Part shown: positions 1 through 9,029 of the stretch, one piece after another
Numbering within the stretch: the first letter of the stretch is position 1
Layout: every line of letters starts with the position of its first letter
NCBI GenBank assembly: GCA_050186955.1
Contig: JBFWXZ010000081.1
Span: forward strand, 1 to 12,657
From: JACKJP01 sp050186955
GTDB taxonomy: Bacteria; Pseudomonadota; Alphaproteobacteria; Rhizobiales; Tepidamorphaceae
Length of the DNA stretch: 12,657 nucleotides
Direction of reading: 5' to 3'
Notes under the pieces: generated by a model
Databases searched by the model: none
Seen by the model: the letters and a program-made list of their open reading frames with translations, nothing else
Told to the model about the DNA's origin: nothing
Position numbers and translations under genes: made by a program

Positions 1-762
1 GATTTCGGCGAGAGCTATTTCCGCGACATCTCGGTGGTCGACCTGATCGTCGAGAAGATGCCGGTCTCGATCTCGCTCGGCATCTGGATGCTGTTCCTGT
101 CCTACGGCATCTCGATCCCGCTCGGGATTGCCAAGGCGGTGCGCGACGGCTCGGCCTTCGACATGTGGACGAGCGCCATCGTCATCGTCGGCTACGCGAT
201 CCCCGGCTTCCTGTTCGCGGTGCTGCTGATCGTGCTGTTCGCCGGCGGCAGCTTCTGGGACATCTTCCCGCTGCGCGGGCTGGTCTCCGACGACTTCTAC
301 CGGCTCTCCTGGCCGGAGAAGATCGCCGACTATTTCTGGCACCTGGCGCTGCCGATCGTCTCGATGGCGATCGGCGCCTTCGCGACCTCGACCCTGCTGA
401 CCAAGAACTCGTTCCTCGACGAGATCCGCAAGCAGTATGTGATGACGGCGCGCATGAAGGGCCTGACCGAGCGCCAGGTGCTCTATGGCCATGTCTTCCG
501 CAACGCCATGCTGATCATCATCGCTGGCATCCCCGGCGCCTTCATCGGCGCCTTCTTCGCCGGCTCGCTGCTGATCGAGACCATCTTCTCGCTCGACGGG
601 CTCGGGCTGCTGTCCTTCGAATCCATCGTCAACCGCGACTATCCGGTGGTCTTCGCGACGCTCTACATCTTCTCGCTGGTCGGCCTGGTCGTGAACCTCG
701 TCTCCGACCTGACCTACACCTGGGTCGACCCGCGCATCGACTTCGAGGCCCGCGACCTGTGA
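1..762 (+). CDS. yejB: Peptide ABC transporter permease YejB (5'-truncated by window)
   Basis: This is the C-terminal part (253 residues visible) of an inner-membrane permease that pairs with YejE to form the channel of a Yej-type oligopeptide importer. The reading frame is open from base 1 (DFGESYFRDISVVDLI...), so the GTG at 34 is an internal Val codon and the true start lies upstream. YejB proteins are about 360 residues, so roughly the first 110 are missing. Hydrophobic spans lie at visible residues about 21-44, 57-80, 112-135, 169-192 and 220-245. The cytoplasmic EAA loop that docks on the ATPase is seen near residues 146-171 (YVMTARMKGL...FRNAML). The stop codon overlaps the GTG start of yejE (GTGA), so the two are translationally coupled. 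The substrate-binding protein gene (yejA or yepA) would lie upstream or elsewhere. The family call is firm; the substrate is not determined by sequence. Confidence 0.93.
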   Translation, partial: DFGESYFRDISVVDLIVEKMPVSISLGIWMLFLSYGISIPLGIAKAVRDGSAFDMWTSAIVIVGYAIPGFLFAVLLIVLFAGGSFWDIFPLRGLVSDDFYRLSWPEKIADYFWHLALPIVSMAIGAFATSTLLTKNSFLDEIRKQYVMTARMKGLTERQVLYGHVFRNAMLIIIAGIPGAFIGAFFAGSLLIETIFSLDGLGLLSFESIVNRDYPVVFATLYIFSLVGLVVNLVSDLTYTWVDPRIDFEARDL

Positions 763-1901
763 GCGACATCGCCGCCACCCACGCGCCGCCGCCGAAGCGC
801 CCCTTCCTGTCGCCGCTCAACCAGCGGCGCTGGCGCAACTTCAAGAAGCACCGGCGCGGCTACTGGTCGTTCTGGATCTTCATGGTGCTGTTCGTGCTGT
901 CGCTGGGCGCGGAGTTCATCGCCAACGACAAGCCGCTCTATGTCGGCTACGAGGGCAAGGCCTACTACCCGGTGCTGTTCTTCTATCCGGAGACGGCGTT
1001 CGGCGGCGATTTCGAGACCGAGGCCGACTATCGCGACCCCTTCGTGCAGGACCTGATCCTCGATTCCGGCGGCAGCCTAGTGTGGCCGCCGATCCGCTAT
1101 TCCTACCGCACCGTGAACAACGACATCCCGGTGCCGGCGCCGGCGCCGCCCTTCTGGCTGATGGACCGCGAGGCGCTGTGCGCCAATTACGAGCAGGGCA
1201 CGGGTGACCGCAACTGCACGCTCGGCAACTTCCACTGGCTGGGCAGCGACGACCAGGCGCGCGACGTCACCGCGCGGCTGATCTACGGCTTCCGCATCTC
1301 GGTGCTGTTCGGCCTCGTGCTGACGGTCCTGTCGTCGGTGGTCGGCATCGCCGCGGGCGCGACGCAGGGCTATTTCGGCGGCTGGACGGACCTGATCTTC
1401 CAGCGCTTCCTCGAGGTCTGGAACTCGATTCCCTCGCTCTACCTGCTGATCATCATCGCCGCCGTCATCGAGCCGACCTTCTGGATCCTGCTCGGCATCC
1501 TGCTGCTGTTTTCCTGGGTGGCGCTGGTCGGCGTCGTCAGGGCGGAGTTCCTGCGCGCGCGCAACTTCGAATATGTCAACGCGGCGCGGGCGCTCGGCGT
1601 CGGCAACCTCACCATCATGTGGCGCCATCTGCTGCCCAACGCCATGGTGGCGACGCTGACCTTCATGCCGTTCATCCTCAACGGCTCGATCACCACGCTG
1701 ACCTCGCTCGACTTCCTCGGCTTCGGCCTGCCGCCGGGCTCGCCCTCGCTCGGCGAGCTGCTGGCGCAGGGCAAGTCCAATTTGCAGGCGCCGTGGCTCG
1801 GGCTCACCGGCTTCATCGTCATCGCGCTGATGCTGAGCCTGCTGATCTTCATCGGCGAGGCGGTGCGCGACGCGCTCGACCCGCGCAAGACCTTCGCCTG
1901 A
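759..1901 (+). CDS. yejE: Peptide ABC transporter permease YejE
   Basis: This is the second inner-membrane permease of the Yej oligopeptide importer, 380 residues. The start is the GTG at 759, which overlaps the yejB stop as GTGA, with GAGG at 745-748 upstream. The protein then begins MSDIAATHAP and runs into the typical basic N-terminus (NQRRWRNFKKHRRGYW). The frame is open further upstream, but that part is a shadow of yejB. One membrane span lies at about 35-53. A long periplasmic segment (about 54-170) typical of YejE follows, with Pro-rich PVPAPAPP and two cysteines (C141, C153) that could form a disulfide. The transport core follows, with spans near 178-200, 222-238, 240-260, 297-315 and 348-366. 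The EAA loop is at about 271-295 (EYVNAARALG...RHLLPNA). The C-terminal EAVRDALDPR is characteristic of the family. It is followed after 10 nt by the cation exporter gene. Confidence 0.94.
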   Translation: MSDIAATHAPPPKRPFLSPLNQRRWRNFKKHRRGYWSFWIFMVLFVLSLGAEFIANDKPLYVGYEGKAYYPVLFFYPETAFGGDFETEADYRDPFVQDLILDSGGSLVWPPIRYSYRTVNNDIPVPAPAPPFWLMDREALCANYEQGTGDRNCTLGNFHWLGSDDQARDVTARLIYGFRISVLFGLVLTVLSSVVGIAAGATQGYFGGWTDLIFQRFLEVWNSIPSLYLLIIIAAVIEPTFWILLGILLLFSWVALVGVVRAEFLRARNFEYVNAARALGVGNLTIMWRHLLPNAMVATLTFMPFILNGSITTLTSLDFLGFGLPPGSPSLGELLAQGKSNLQAPWLGLTGFIVIALMLSLLIFIGEAVRDALDPRKTFA

Positions 1902-1911
1902 GGCGGCACCC

Positions 1912-2797
1912 ATGGCCCATCACCATCACGGACACGGCAACGAGCGACGGCTGATGATCGCCGCCGCGATCATCGGCGGCTTCATGATGGCCGAGGTCGC
2001 CGGCGGCATCGTCTCCGGCTCGCTGGCGCTGCTGGCGGATGCCGGCCACATGGTCACCGACTTCGTCTCGCTGGCGCTCGCCTTCCTCGCGACGCGGCTG
2101 GCGCGGAAGCCCGCCGACAGCGTGCGCACCTACGGCTACGGCCGGCTGCAGGTGCTCGCCGCCTTCGTCAACGGCATCGCGCTCTTCCCCATCGCGCTGT
2201 GGATCGTCGTCGAGGCCTGGCACCGCATCGCCGCGCCGCAGCCCGTCGAGGGCGCCCTGCTCTTCGCCATCGCCGCGATCGGCCTCGTGGTCAACATCGT
2301 CGTCTTCTTCATGCTCCACGGCAGCGACGACAAGGACATCAACATCAGGGCGGCGGTGGCCCACGTCGTCGGTGACCTGCTCGGCTCGGTCGCCGCGATC
2401 TCGGCCGGCATTGTCATCATGGCCACCGGCTGGACGCCCATCGATCCGATCCTGTCGGTGCTGGTCGCCGCGATCATCGTCCACAGCGGCTACAAGGTGA
2501 CGAAGGACGCCGGCCACGTCCTGCTGGAGGCCGCGCCGGCGGAGATCGACGCCCGCGACGTGCCCGACGCCGTCACCGGCGGCGTCTCCGCGGTGCGTGG
2601 CGTGCACCACGTGCATCTGTGGATGCTGACCGACCGGATGAGCATGGCGACGCTTCACGCCGAGCTCGCGCCCGGCGCCGACGCCGCCGGCGTCATCGCC
2701 GACATCAAGGCGCTGCTGAAGGAGCGCTTCGACATCGACCACGCCACGGTGGAGGTGGAGTTCGGCGCCTGCGCGGACGATCACGAGGCGGCGCACC

Positions 2798-2808
<11 letters not shown>
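1912..2808 (+). CDS. Cation diffusion facilitator (CDF) family zinc/divalent cation efflux transporter
   Basis: This is an inner-membrane proton-coupled exporter of Zn(II) or a similar divalent metal, 298 residues, ZitB/CzcD-like. The transport site is complete: H46-x3-D50 in the second membrane span (with D43 before it) and H151-x3-D155 in the fifth, the His/Asp pattern usual for zinc-type members. Six spans fit at about 14-34, 36-60, 78-100, 114-135, 147-170 and 175-192. A metal-binding-type cytoplasmic domain follows (about 205-285). Both ends are His-rich: HHHHGH at residues 3-8 and HEAAHHAH at the C-terminus, common metal-sequestering tails. AGGCGG at 1901-1906 overlaps the yejE stop and supports the ATG at 1912. 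Its last 11 nt overlap the start of yejF, so a metal exporter sits translationally embedded in a peptide-importer operon. Family and residues are clear; metal choice (Zn, Co, Cd or other) is inferred. Confidence 0.92.
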
Positions 2809-4437
<1,629 letters not shown>

Positions 4438-4441
<4 letters not shown>

Positions 4442-5388
4442 AGGACGCGACGATCGCGCTGATGATCCGCGGCTGGGATCCGGCCGAGTGGGTCGAAAGC
4501 CTCAAGCGAACCATCCCGGACATCGACCTCAGGGTCTATCCGGAGATGGGCGAGAGCGACGACATCGCCTATGCGCTGGTGTGGAACCCCGACGCGGCGG
4601 CGCTGCGCGCCTGCAGCAACCTCAAGGCCATCTTCTCGCTCGGCGCCGGCGTCGACCACATCCTCAAGCACGAGGGACTTCCCGACGTGCCGATCGTCCG
4701 GGTGGTCGACCCCGACCTGACGATGCGGATGAGCGAATATGTCGTCTGGCGCGTCCTCGACCATCACCGCCACGGCGCGCTCTACCGGGCCCGGCAGGCG
4801 GCCAGGGACTGGCGCGAGGATGCCCAGCCGGCGGCATGGGAGGTCCGCGTCGGCGTGATGGGCCTCGGCGAGCTCGGCCGCGACGCGGCGGAGAAGCTGA
4901 AGGTCATGGGCTTCGACACCGCCGGCTGGAGCCGCTCGCCCAAGGAGATTCCCGGCATCGCCAGCTACAGCGGCGCGGAGGGGCTGGACGCGATGCTGGC
5001 GCGCACCGACATCCTCGTCTCGCTGCTGCCGCTGACCGAGGGGACGCGCGGCCTGATCGACGCGGAGCTGCTTTCCAGGCTGCCGCAGGACGGCGCGCTG
5101 GGCGGACCCTATCTCGTCAATGCCGGGCGCGGCGGGTCGCAGGTGGAGAAGGATATCCTCGCCGCCCTCGACGCCGGCACGCTCAAGGGCGCGAGCCTCG
5201 ACGTGTTCGAGGCCGAACCGCTGCCCGAGGACAGTCCGCTGTGGTCGCATCCGAACGTCTTCGTTACGCCGCACAACGCCTCGATGAGCGCGCCGGAACC
5301 GCTCTGCCTCTACGTCGAGAGACAGATCGCGCGCATGGAGAAGGGCGAGCCGCCGGACAACATCGTCGATCCGGCCAGGGGTTATTGA
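4438..5388 (+). CDS. D-2-hydroxyacid dehydrogenase, glyoxylate/hydroxypyruvate reductase A type
   Basis: This is a soluble NAD(P)H-dependent enzyme of 316 residues, close in length and layout to E. coli GhrA, which reduces glyoxylate and hydroxypyruvate. The split substrate domain begins with MKDATIALMIRGWDP and includes the nucleotide-facing loop FSLGAGVDHI (about 66-75). The Rossmann fold carries GLGELG at 142-147. The catalytic set is complete: Arg231 in NAGRGG, Glu260 in DVFEAEPL and His279 in TPHNA. The serine/arginine after the second strand (GWSRSPK, about 153-159) hints at NADPH preference, as in GhrA, but this is inference. The ATG overlaps the yejF stop (ATGA) with AGGGAG at 4423-4428 upstream, so it is the last gene of the yej operon. 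The actual substrate could be another 2-keto or D-2-hydroxy acid, since family members are promiscuous. Confidence 0.88.
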
Positions 5389-5392
5389 ACAG

Positions 5393-6259
5393 CTAAAGCC
5401 GCCGCACCAGCGTCGGCTGACCATGCCGGCGGGCGATGCGCTCGACCGCCTCGGCCAGCGGCTCGACGGTGACGCTCATCGTGTATCCCGAGGCATGCAG
5501 CGCGCTGTCGCCGTCGAGCATGATGGCGACGTGCCCCTTCCAGAACACGAGGTCGCCGCGCCGCAGCGCCGCCTCGCGCCACTCGCGCGTCAGGACGCTT
5601 CCGACCGTTTCCGCCTGCATGTCGGTATCGCGCAGCACCGCGCGGCCGGCCATCGTCAGCGGCAGTTGCACCAGCCCCGAGCAGTCGATGCCGAAACCCG
5701 ACCGGCCGGCCCACAGATATGGCGTATTCAGGAAGGCCGTCGCCTCCTCCACCCAGTCGGTCGCGTTCTCGCCGAGCGGGCGCAGGTGGCGGGCGATCAT
5801 CGCCGTGCCGTCGGCCAGCACGGCGTAGCCGGTGTCGCGGTTCTCGACCGTGTCGGCGACGCTGACCAGCGATCCGACGGAGAGCGCGTCGAGCGGCGGC
5901 ATCTTCAGCTCGGCGGCCGGATAGCGGAACGACCGCAGCGCCGCGACGCGATGCGTCGGCGCGGCGCCGGCGTCGCCCAGCGCCTCGGCGGCGATATAGC
6001 CGACATAGCCGTCGGCCTCGAGCTGAACCCACGCCCAGCCCTCGCCGTCGCGCTCGAACACCCGAACGGCCTCGCCGAATAGCGCCTGGGTATCGGTCAT
6101 CGCGTCGCCGCGCGGCGCCTGGCGCAGATCGACCACCGGCGCGACGACGCGGGCGGGCGTGCCCTCGGCGAAGCGCGGCGCCGCGACCCGCCCCTCAAGG
6201 CGGCGGTCGGCGAGATCGTCGCGATAGGCGTTGAGCCGGCGGTCGAGCGGGGCGTTCAT
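5393..6259 (-). CDS. Cytosolic SH3-NlpC/P60 (C40) peptidase, YkfC-like
   Basis: This is a predicted cell-wall-peptide endopeptidase of 288 residues. The C-terminal NlpC/P60 domain (about 165-288) has the nucleophile Cys193 in the classic DCSGL motif, His243 in GHVAIM and His255 in ALHASG, so the catalytic triad is intact. Upstream are two small beta-rich bacterial SH3-like segments (about 35-95 and 100-165). There is no signal peptide (MNAPLDRRLNAYRDD...), so it should act in the cytoplasm. SH3-SH3-NlpC/P60 is the layout of YkfC, which cuts the gamma-D-Glu to diamino-acid bond of free murein peptides and releases L-Ala-D-Glu. The frame is open above 6259, but that part is a shadow of marR. 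The ATG at 6259 overlaps the marR stop (ATGA) and has GGGGGAG 8 nt upstream. The stop lies 4 nt from that of the converging dehydrogenase gene. Family certain; exact bond specificity inferred. Confidence 0.9.
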   Translation of the reverse strand: MNAPLDRRLNAYRDDLADRRLEGRVAAPRFAEGTPARVVAPVVDLRQAPRGDAMTDTQALFGEAVRVFERDGEGWAWVQLEADGYVGYIAAEALGDAGAAPTHRVAALRSFRYPAAELKMPPLDALSVGSLVSVADTVENRDTGYAVLADGTAMIARHLRPLGENATDWVEEATAFLNTPYLWAGRSGFGIDCSGLVQLPLTMAGRAVLRDTDMQAETVGSVLTREWREAALRRGDLVFWKGHVAIMLDGDSALHASGYTMSVTVEPLAEAVERIARRHGQPTLVRRL

Positions 6260-6606
6260 CGCGAGATCTCCCCCGCCTTGGCGACGATCAGGTCGGCGAG
6301 CCTGTCGAGATAGAGCGCGCCGTCGACGGTGCGCTGGATGATGACGTTGCGGCGGTCGCGCTCGTCGCGCCGGCGGGCGACGAGGCCCATGATGCCCATC
6401 GTGTCGAGCGCGCGGGTGATCACTGGCTTGGTGACGCCGAGGCGGGCGGCGAGGCCGCGCACCGTGTGCGGCGGCGGCTCGAGATAGATGGTGGTCAGGA
6501 TCGTCAGCTGGCGCATGGTCAGGTCGGGCGCGTCGTCCTTCACCGACGCCATGTGCACAGCGTGCCACAGCTTCAGGGCCTCGGAGGCGCGCAACTCAAC
6601 CGTCAT
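6256..6606 (-). CDS. MarR-family transcriptional regulator (short form)
   Basis: This is a DNA-binding regulator of 116 residues, shorter than the roughly 140-150 usual for MarR proteins. The core winged helix is complete. A helix at about 30-42 (TMRQLTILTTIYL) leads to the helix-turn-helix at about 48-72 (TVRGLAARLGVTKPVITRAL). The wing at 78-90 carries RRDERDRRNV, the DxRDRR-type signature of the family. What is reduced is the N- and C-terminal dimerisation helices (roughly 5-22 and 95-113), so dimer architecture or ligand pocket may differ. GGGGACAGG sits just upstream of the ATG at 6606. The gene lies 36 nt behind the aminopeptidase and overlaps the NlpC/P60 gene by 4 nt, so it probably regulates its own peptidase operon. 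A hairpin-forming palindrome occupies the gap in front of it. The ligand is unknown. Confidence 0.85.
   Translation of the reverse strand: MTVELRASEALKLWHAVHMASVKDDAPDLTMRQLTILTTIYLEPPPHTVRGLAARLGVTKPVITRALDTMGIMGLVARRRDERDRRNVIIQRTVDGALYLDRLADLIVAKAGEISR
6268..6274 (-). promoter_or_regulatory. Shine-Dalgarno site of the NlpC/P60 gene
   Basis: On the - strand GGGGGAG lies 8 nt before the ATG at 6259, inside the last codons of marR. It decides the start, because the same frame stays open for about 100 more codons upstream. It also shows that the gene is coupled to marR translation. Confidence 0.65.
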
Positions 6607-6621
6607 CGTCCTGTCCCCGCG

Positions 6622-6639
6622 CTCCGCCGCAGGGCGGAG
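6622..6639 (-). repeat. 7-bp inverted repeat (hairpin) between aminopeptidase and marR
   Basis: CTCCGCC at 6622-6628 and GGCGGAG at 6633-6639 are perfect complements around a 4-nt loop. They sit in the 36-nt gap between the aminopeptidase stop (6643) and the marR start (6606). There is no T-run on the - strand after the stem, so a classical Rho-independent terminator is not supported. Possible roles are an attenuator or partial terminator, an mRNA processing or stability element, or a protein-binding palindrome. The pairing is seen directly; the role is open. Confidence 0.55.
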
Positions 6640-6642
6640 GCC

Positions 6643-8085
<1,443 letters not shown>

Positions 8086-8125
8086 GGAGAAATTTCCGGT
8101 GAGACAGGAGGCGAGACTACGCCAA

Positions 8126-8146
8126 TTAACCATGCATTAGGGTTAA
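8126..8146. promoter_or_regulatory. Inverted repeat TTAACC-N9-GGTTAA with CtrA-like TTAA-N7-TTAG
   Basis: TTAACC at 8126-8131 and GGTTAA at 8141-8146 are perfect inverted arms around 9 nt. Within it, TTAA (8126-8129), seven bases, then TTAG (8137-8140) differs by one base from the TTAA-N7-TTAA consensus of the alphaproteobacterial cell-cycle regulator CtrA. The first half also has the extended TTAACCAT form. It could equally be an operator for another dimeric regulator. The match is visible; binding is inferred. Confidence 0.4.
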
Positions 8147-8157
8147 CAGTCTATTGA

Positions 8158-8173
8158 TCGGGGCGTGCCCCGA
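8158..8173. repeat. 16-nt palindrome in the TPR-gene leader (hairpin 1)
   Basis: TCGGGGC at 8158-8164 pairs perfectly with GCCCCGA at 8167-8173 around GT. As RNA this would fold as a 6-bp stem with a 4-nt loop. It lies one base from a second hairpin, upstream of the TPR lipoprotein start. No T-run follows, so it does not look like an intrinsic terminator for either direction. Confidence 0.55.
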
Positions 8174-8174
8174 C

Positions 8175-8190
8175 GCCGTCCGGTGACGGC
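8175..8190. repeat. 6-bp stem, 4-nt loop hairpin in the TPR-gene leader (hairpin 2)
   Basis: GCCGTC at 8175-8180 pairs with GACGGC at 8185-8190 around the loop CGGT. It begins one nucleotide after hairpin 1 and ends 18 nt before the GGAG ribosome site of the lipoprotein gene, placing it in the probable 5' leader. It could be an RNA structure or an operator. Confidence 0.5.
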
Positions 8191-8217
8191 TGTAAATGCA
8201 GCGGGGCCGGAGATTGC

Positions 8218-8973
8218 ATGAGTATCGCAGTGGCTCCCCGTCCCTCATTCCGCATGACCGCTCTCGCCGGCGTCGCGCTGGCAAGCCTGATGCTTTCGGC
8301 GTGCAGCCAGTCGCGGGAGATGCACACCGGCTCGATCGGCGGTTCGGCGTCGGGCGTCGAGGCGCTCGAGAAATCCTATATGCGCTCGCCCAACGATCCG
8401 CGCCGCGCCATCGCCTATGCCGACGCGCTGAAAGCGGCCGGCAACGGCGAGCGCGCCAAGGCGGTGCTCGAGCGCGCGGTGGCGGCGACGCCGCAGGACA
8501 AGACGGCGCTGTCCGCCTACGGGCGCTACCTCGTGGAGACCGGCAACGCCCAGGCCGGCCTCGCCATGCTCGCCAAGGCCGAACAGGCCGGCGCGGCGGA
8601 CTGGCGCATCTATTCCGCGCAAGGCGCCGCCTACGACATGCTCGGCGAGCACGCCGAAGCGCAGGCGCAATACGCCAAGGCGCGCAAGATCGCCCTGAAC
8701 GAGCCGGCCATCGCCAGCAATCTCGGGCTGTCGCTGGCGCTTTCCGGCAAGCTGAAGGAAGCCGAGGCGCTGCTGCGCACGGCGTCGGAGCGAAGCCGCG
8801 ACCAGCGGATCAGGCAGAACCTGGCGCTGGTCATCGGGCTGCAGGGCCGTTTCGAGGAAGCGGAGAAGGTCGCGACCGCCGATCTGTCCGCGGAAGACGC
8901 GGCCGCCAACGTCGCCTATATGCGCCAGATGCTGCGCCAGGACGATCGCTGGAAGAAGATCAAGCAGTCGTGA
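8218..8973 (+). CDS. TPR-repeat lipoprotein, TadD-like
   Basis: This is a predicted lipid-anchored periplasmic scaffold of 251 residues. The N-terminus has basic residues, a hydrophobic stretch (about 13-27) and the lipobox LSAC with Cys29. Ser follows the Cys, so by the usual sorting rule it goes to the outer membrane. After a short linker come about five 34-residue tetratricopeptide repeats (about 61-94, 95-128, 129-162, 163-196, 197-230), recognisable by patterns such as ALSAYGRYLVETGNAQAG and AIASNLGLSLALSGKLKEAE. The ATG at 8218 has GGAG 5 nt upstream. The gene converges on tadC with a 56-nt gap. TadD, a TPR lipoprotein of Tad pilus machines, usually lies beside tadC, so a role as pilus assembly or secretin accessory is likely. 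Repeats and lipobox are seen; the TadD role rests on context. Confidence 0.82.
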   Translation: MSIAVAPRPSFRMTALAGVALASLMLSACSQSREMHTGSIGGSASGVEALEKSYMRSPNDPRRAIAYADALKAAGNGERAKAVLERAVAATPQDKTALSAYGRYLVETGNAQAGLAMLAKAEQAGAADWRIYSAQGAAYDMLGEHAEAQAQYAKARKIALNEPAIASNLGLSLALSGKLKEAEALLRTASERSRDQRIRQNLALVIGLQGRFEEAEKVATADLSAEDAAANVAYMRQMLRQDDRWKKIKQS

Positions 8974-9029
8974 ACTAGTTCATCGCGGCGTTCAGCGCGA
9001 ATCCGCGCCACGCCCCCGACCCTCGGCCG
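8974..9029. other. Convergent 56-nt gap with a weak GC hairpin
   Basis: This lies between the stops of the TPR gene and tadC. GCGCG (8995-8999) and CGCGC (9004-9008) can pair around AATC, a 5-bp stem without a T-run on either strand. It may act as a weak bidirectional terminator, but the evidence is thin. Confidence 0.3.

Larger units (their letters stand above)
8086..8217. promoter_or_regulatory. Divergent control region between aminopeptidase and TPR lipoprotein genes
   Basis: These 132 nt are the only sizeable non-coding gap in the window and must hold the promoters for both directions. The stretch 8120-8160 is clearly more A+T-rich than its surroundings. I cannot assign convincing -35/-10 pairs on either strand. 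It contains an inverted repeat with a CtrA-like motif (8126-8146) and two adjacent hairpins (8158-8190), described separately. GGAG at 8209-8212, 5 nt before the ATG at 8218, is the ribosome site of the lipoprotein gene. Confidence 0.7.

Noticed and set aside
165..758. Upstream extension of the yejE reading frame
   Set aside because: Arg/Ala-rich out-of-frame reading of yejB; the YejE-like sequence begins at the GTG at 759, which overlaps the yejB stop.
1129..1150. GCCGGC-type palindromic run in yejE as a regulatory repeat
   Set aside because: It encodes the Pro/Ala tract PVPAPAPP in frame and is explained by GC-rich codon use.
1915..1938. His-rich start of the CDF protein as a cloning His-tag
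   Set aside because: It is interrupted (HHHHGHG), matched by a His-rich C-terminus and typical of natural CDF metal-binding tails.
8086..8133. Aminopeptidase start 16 codons upstream, at 8133
   Set aside because: No ribosome site precedes it, and the ATG lies inside the TTAACC/GGTTAA repeat of the control region; 8085 is preferred, though its own ribosome site is weak.
8974..9029. Strong Rho-independent terminator between the TPR gene and tadC
   Set aside because: Only a 5-bp stem and no T-run on either strand; kept as a low-confidence note.
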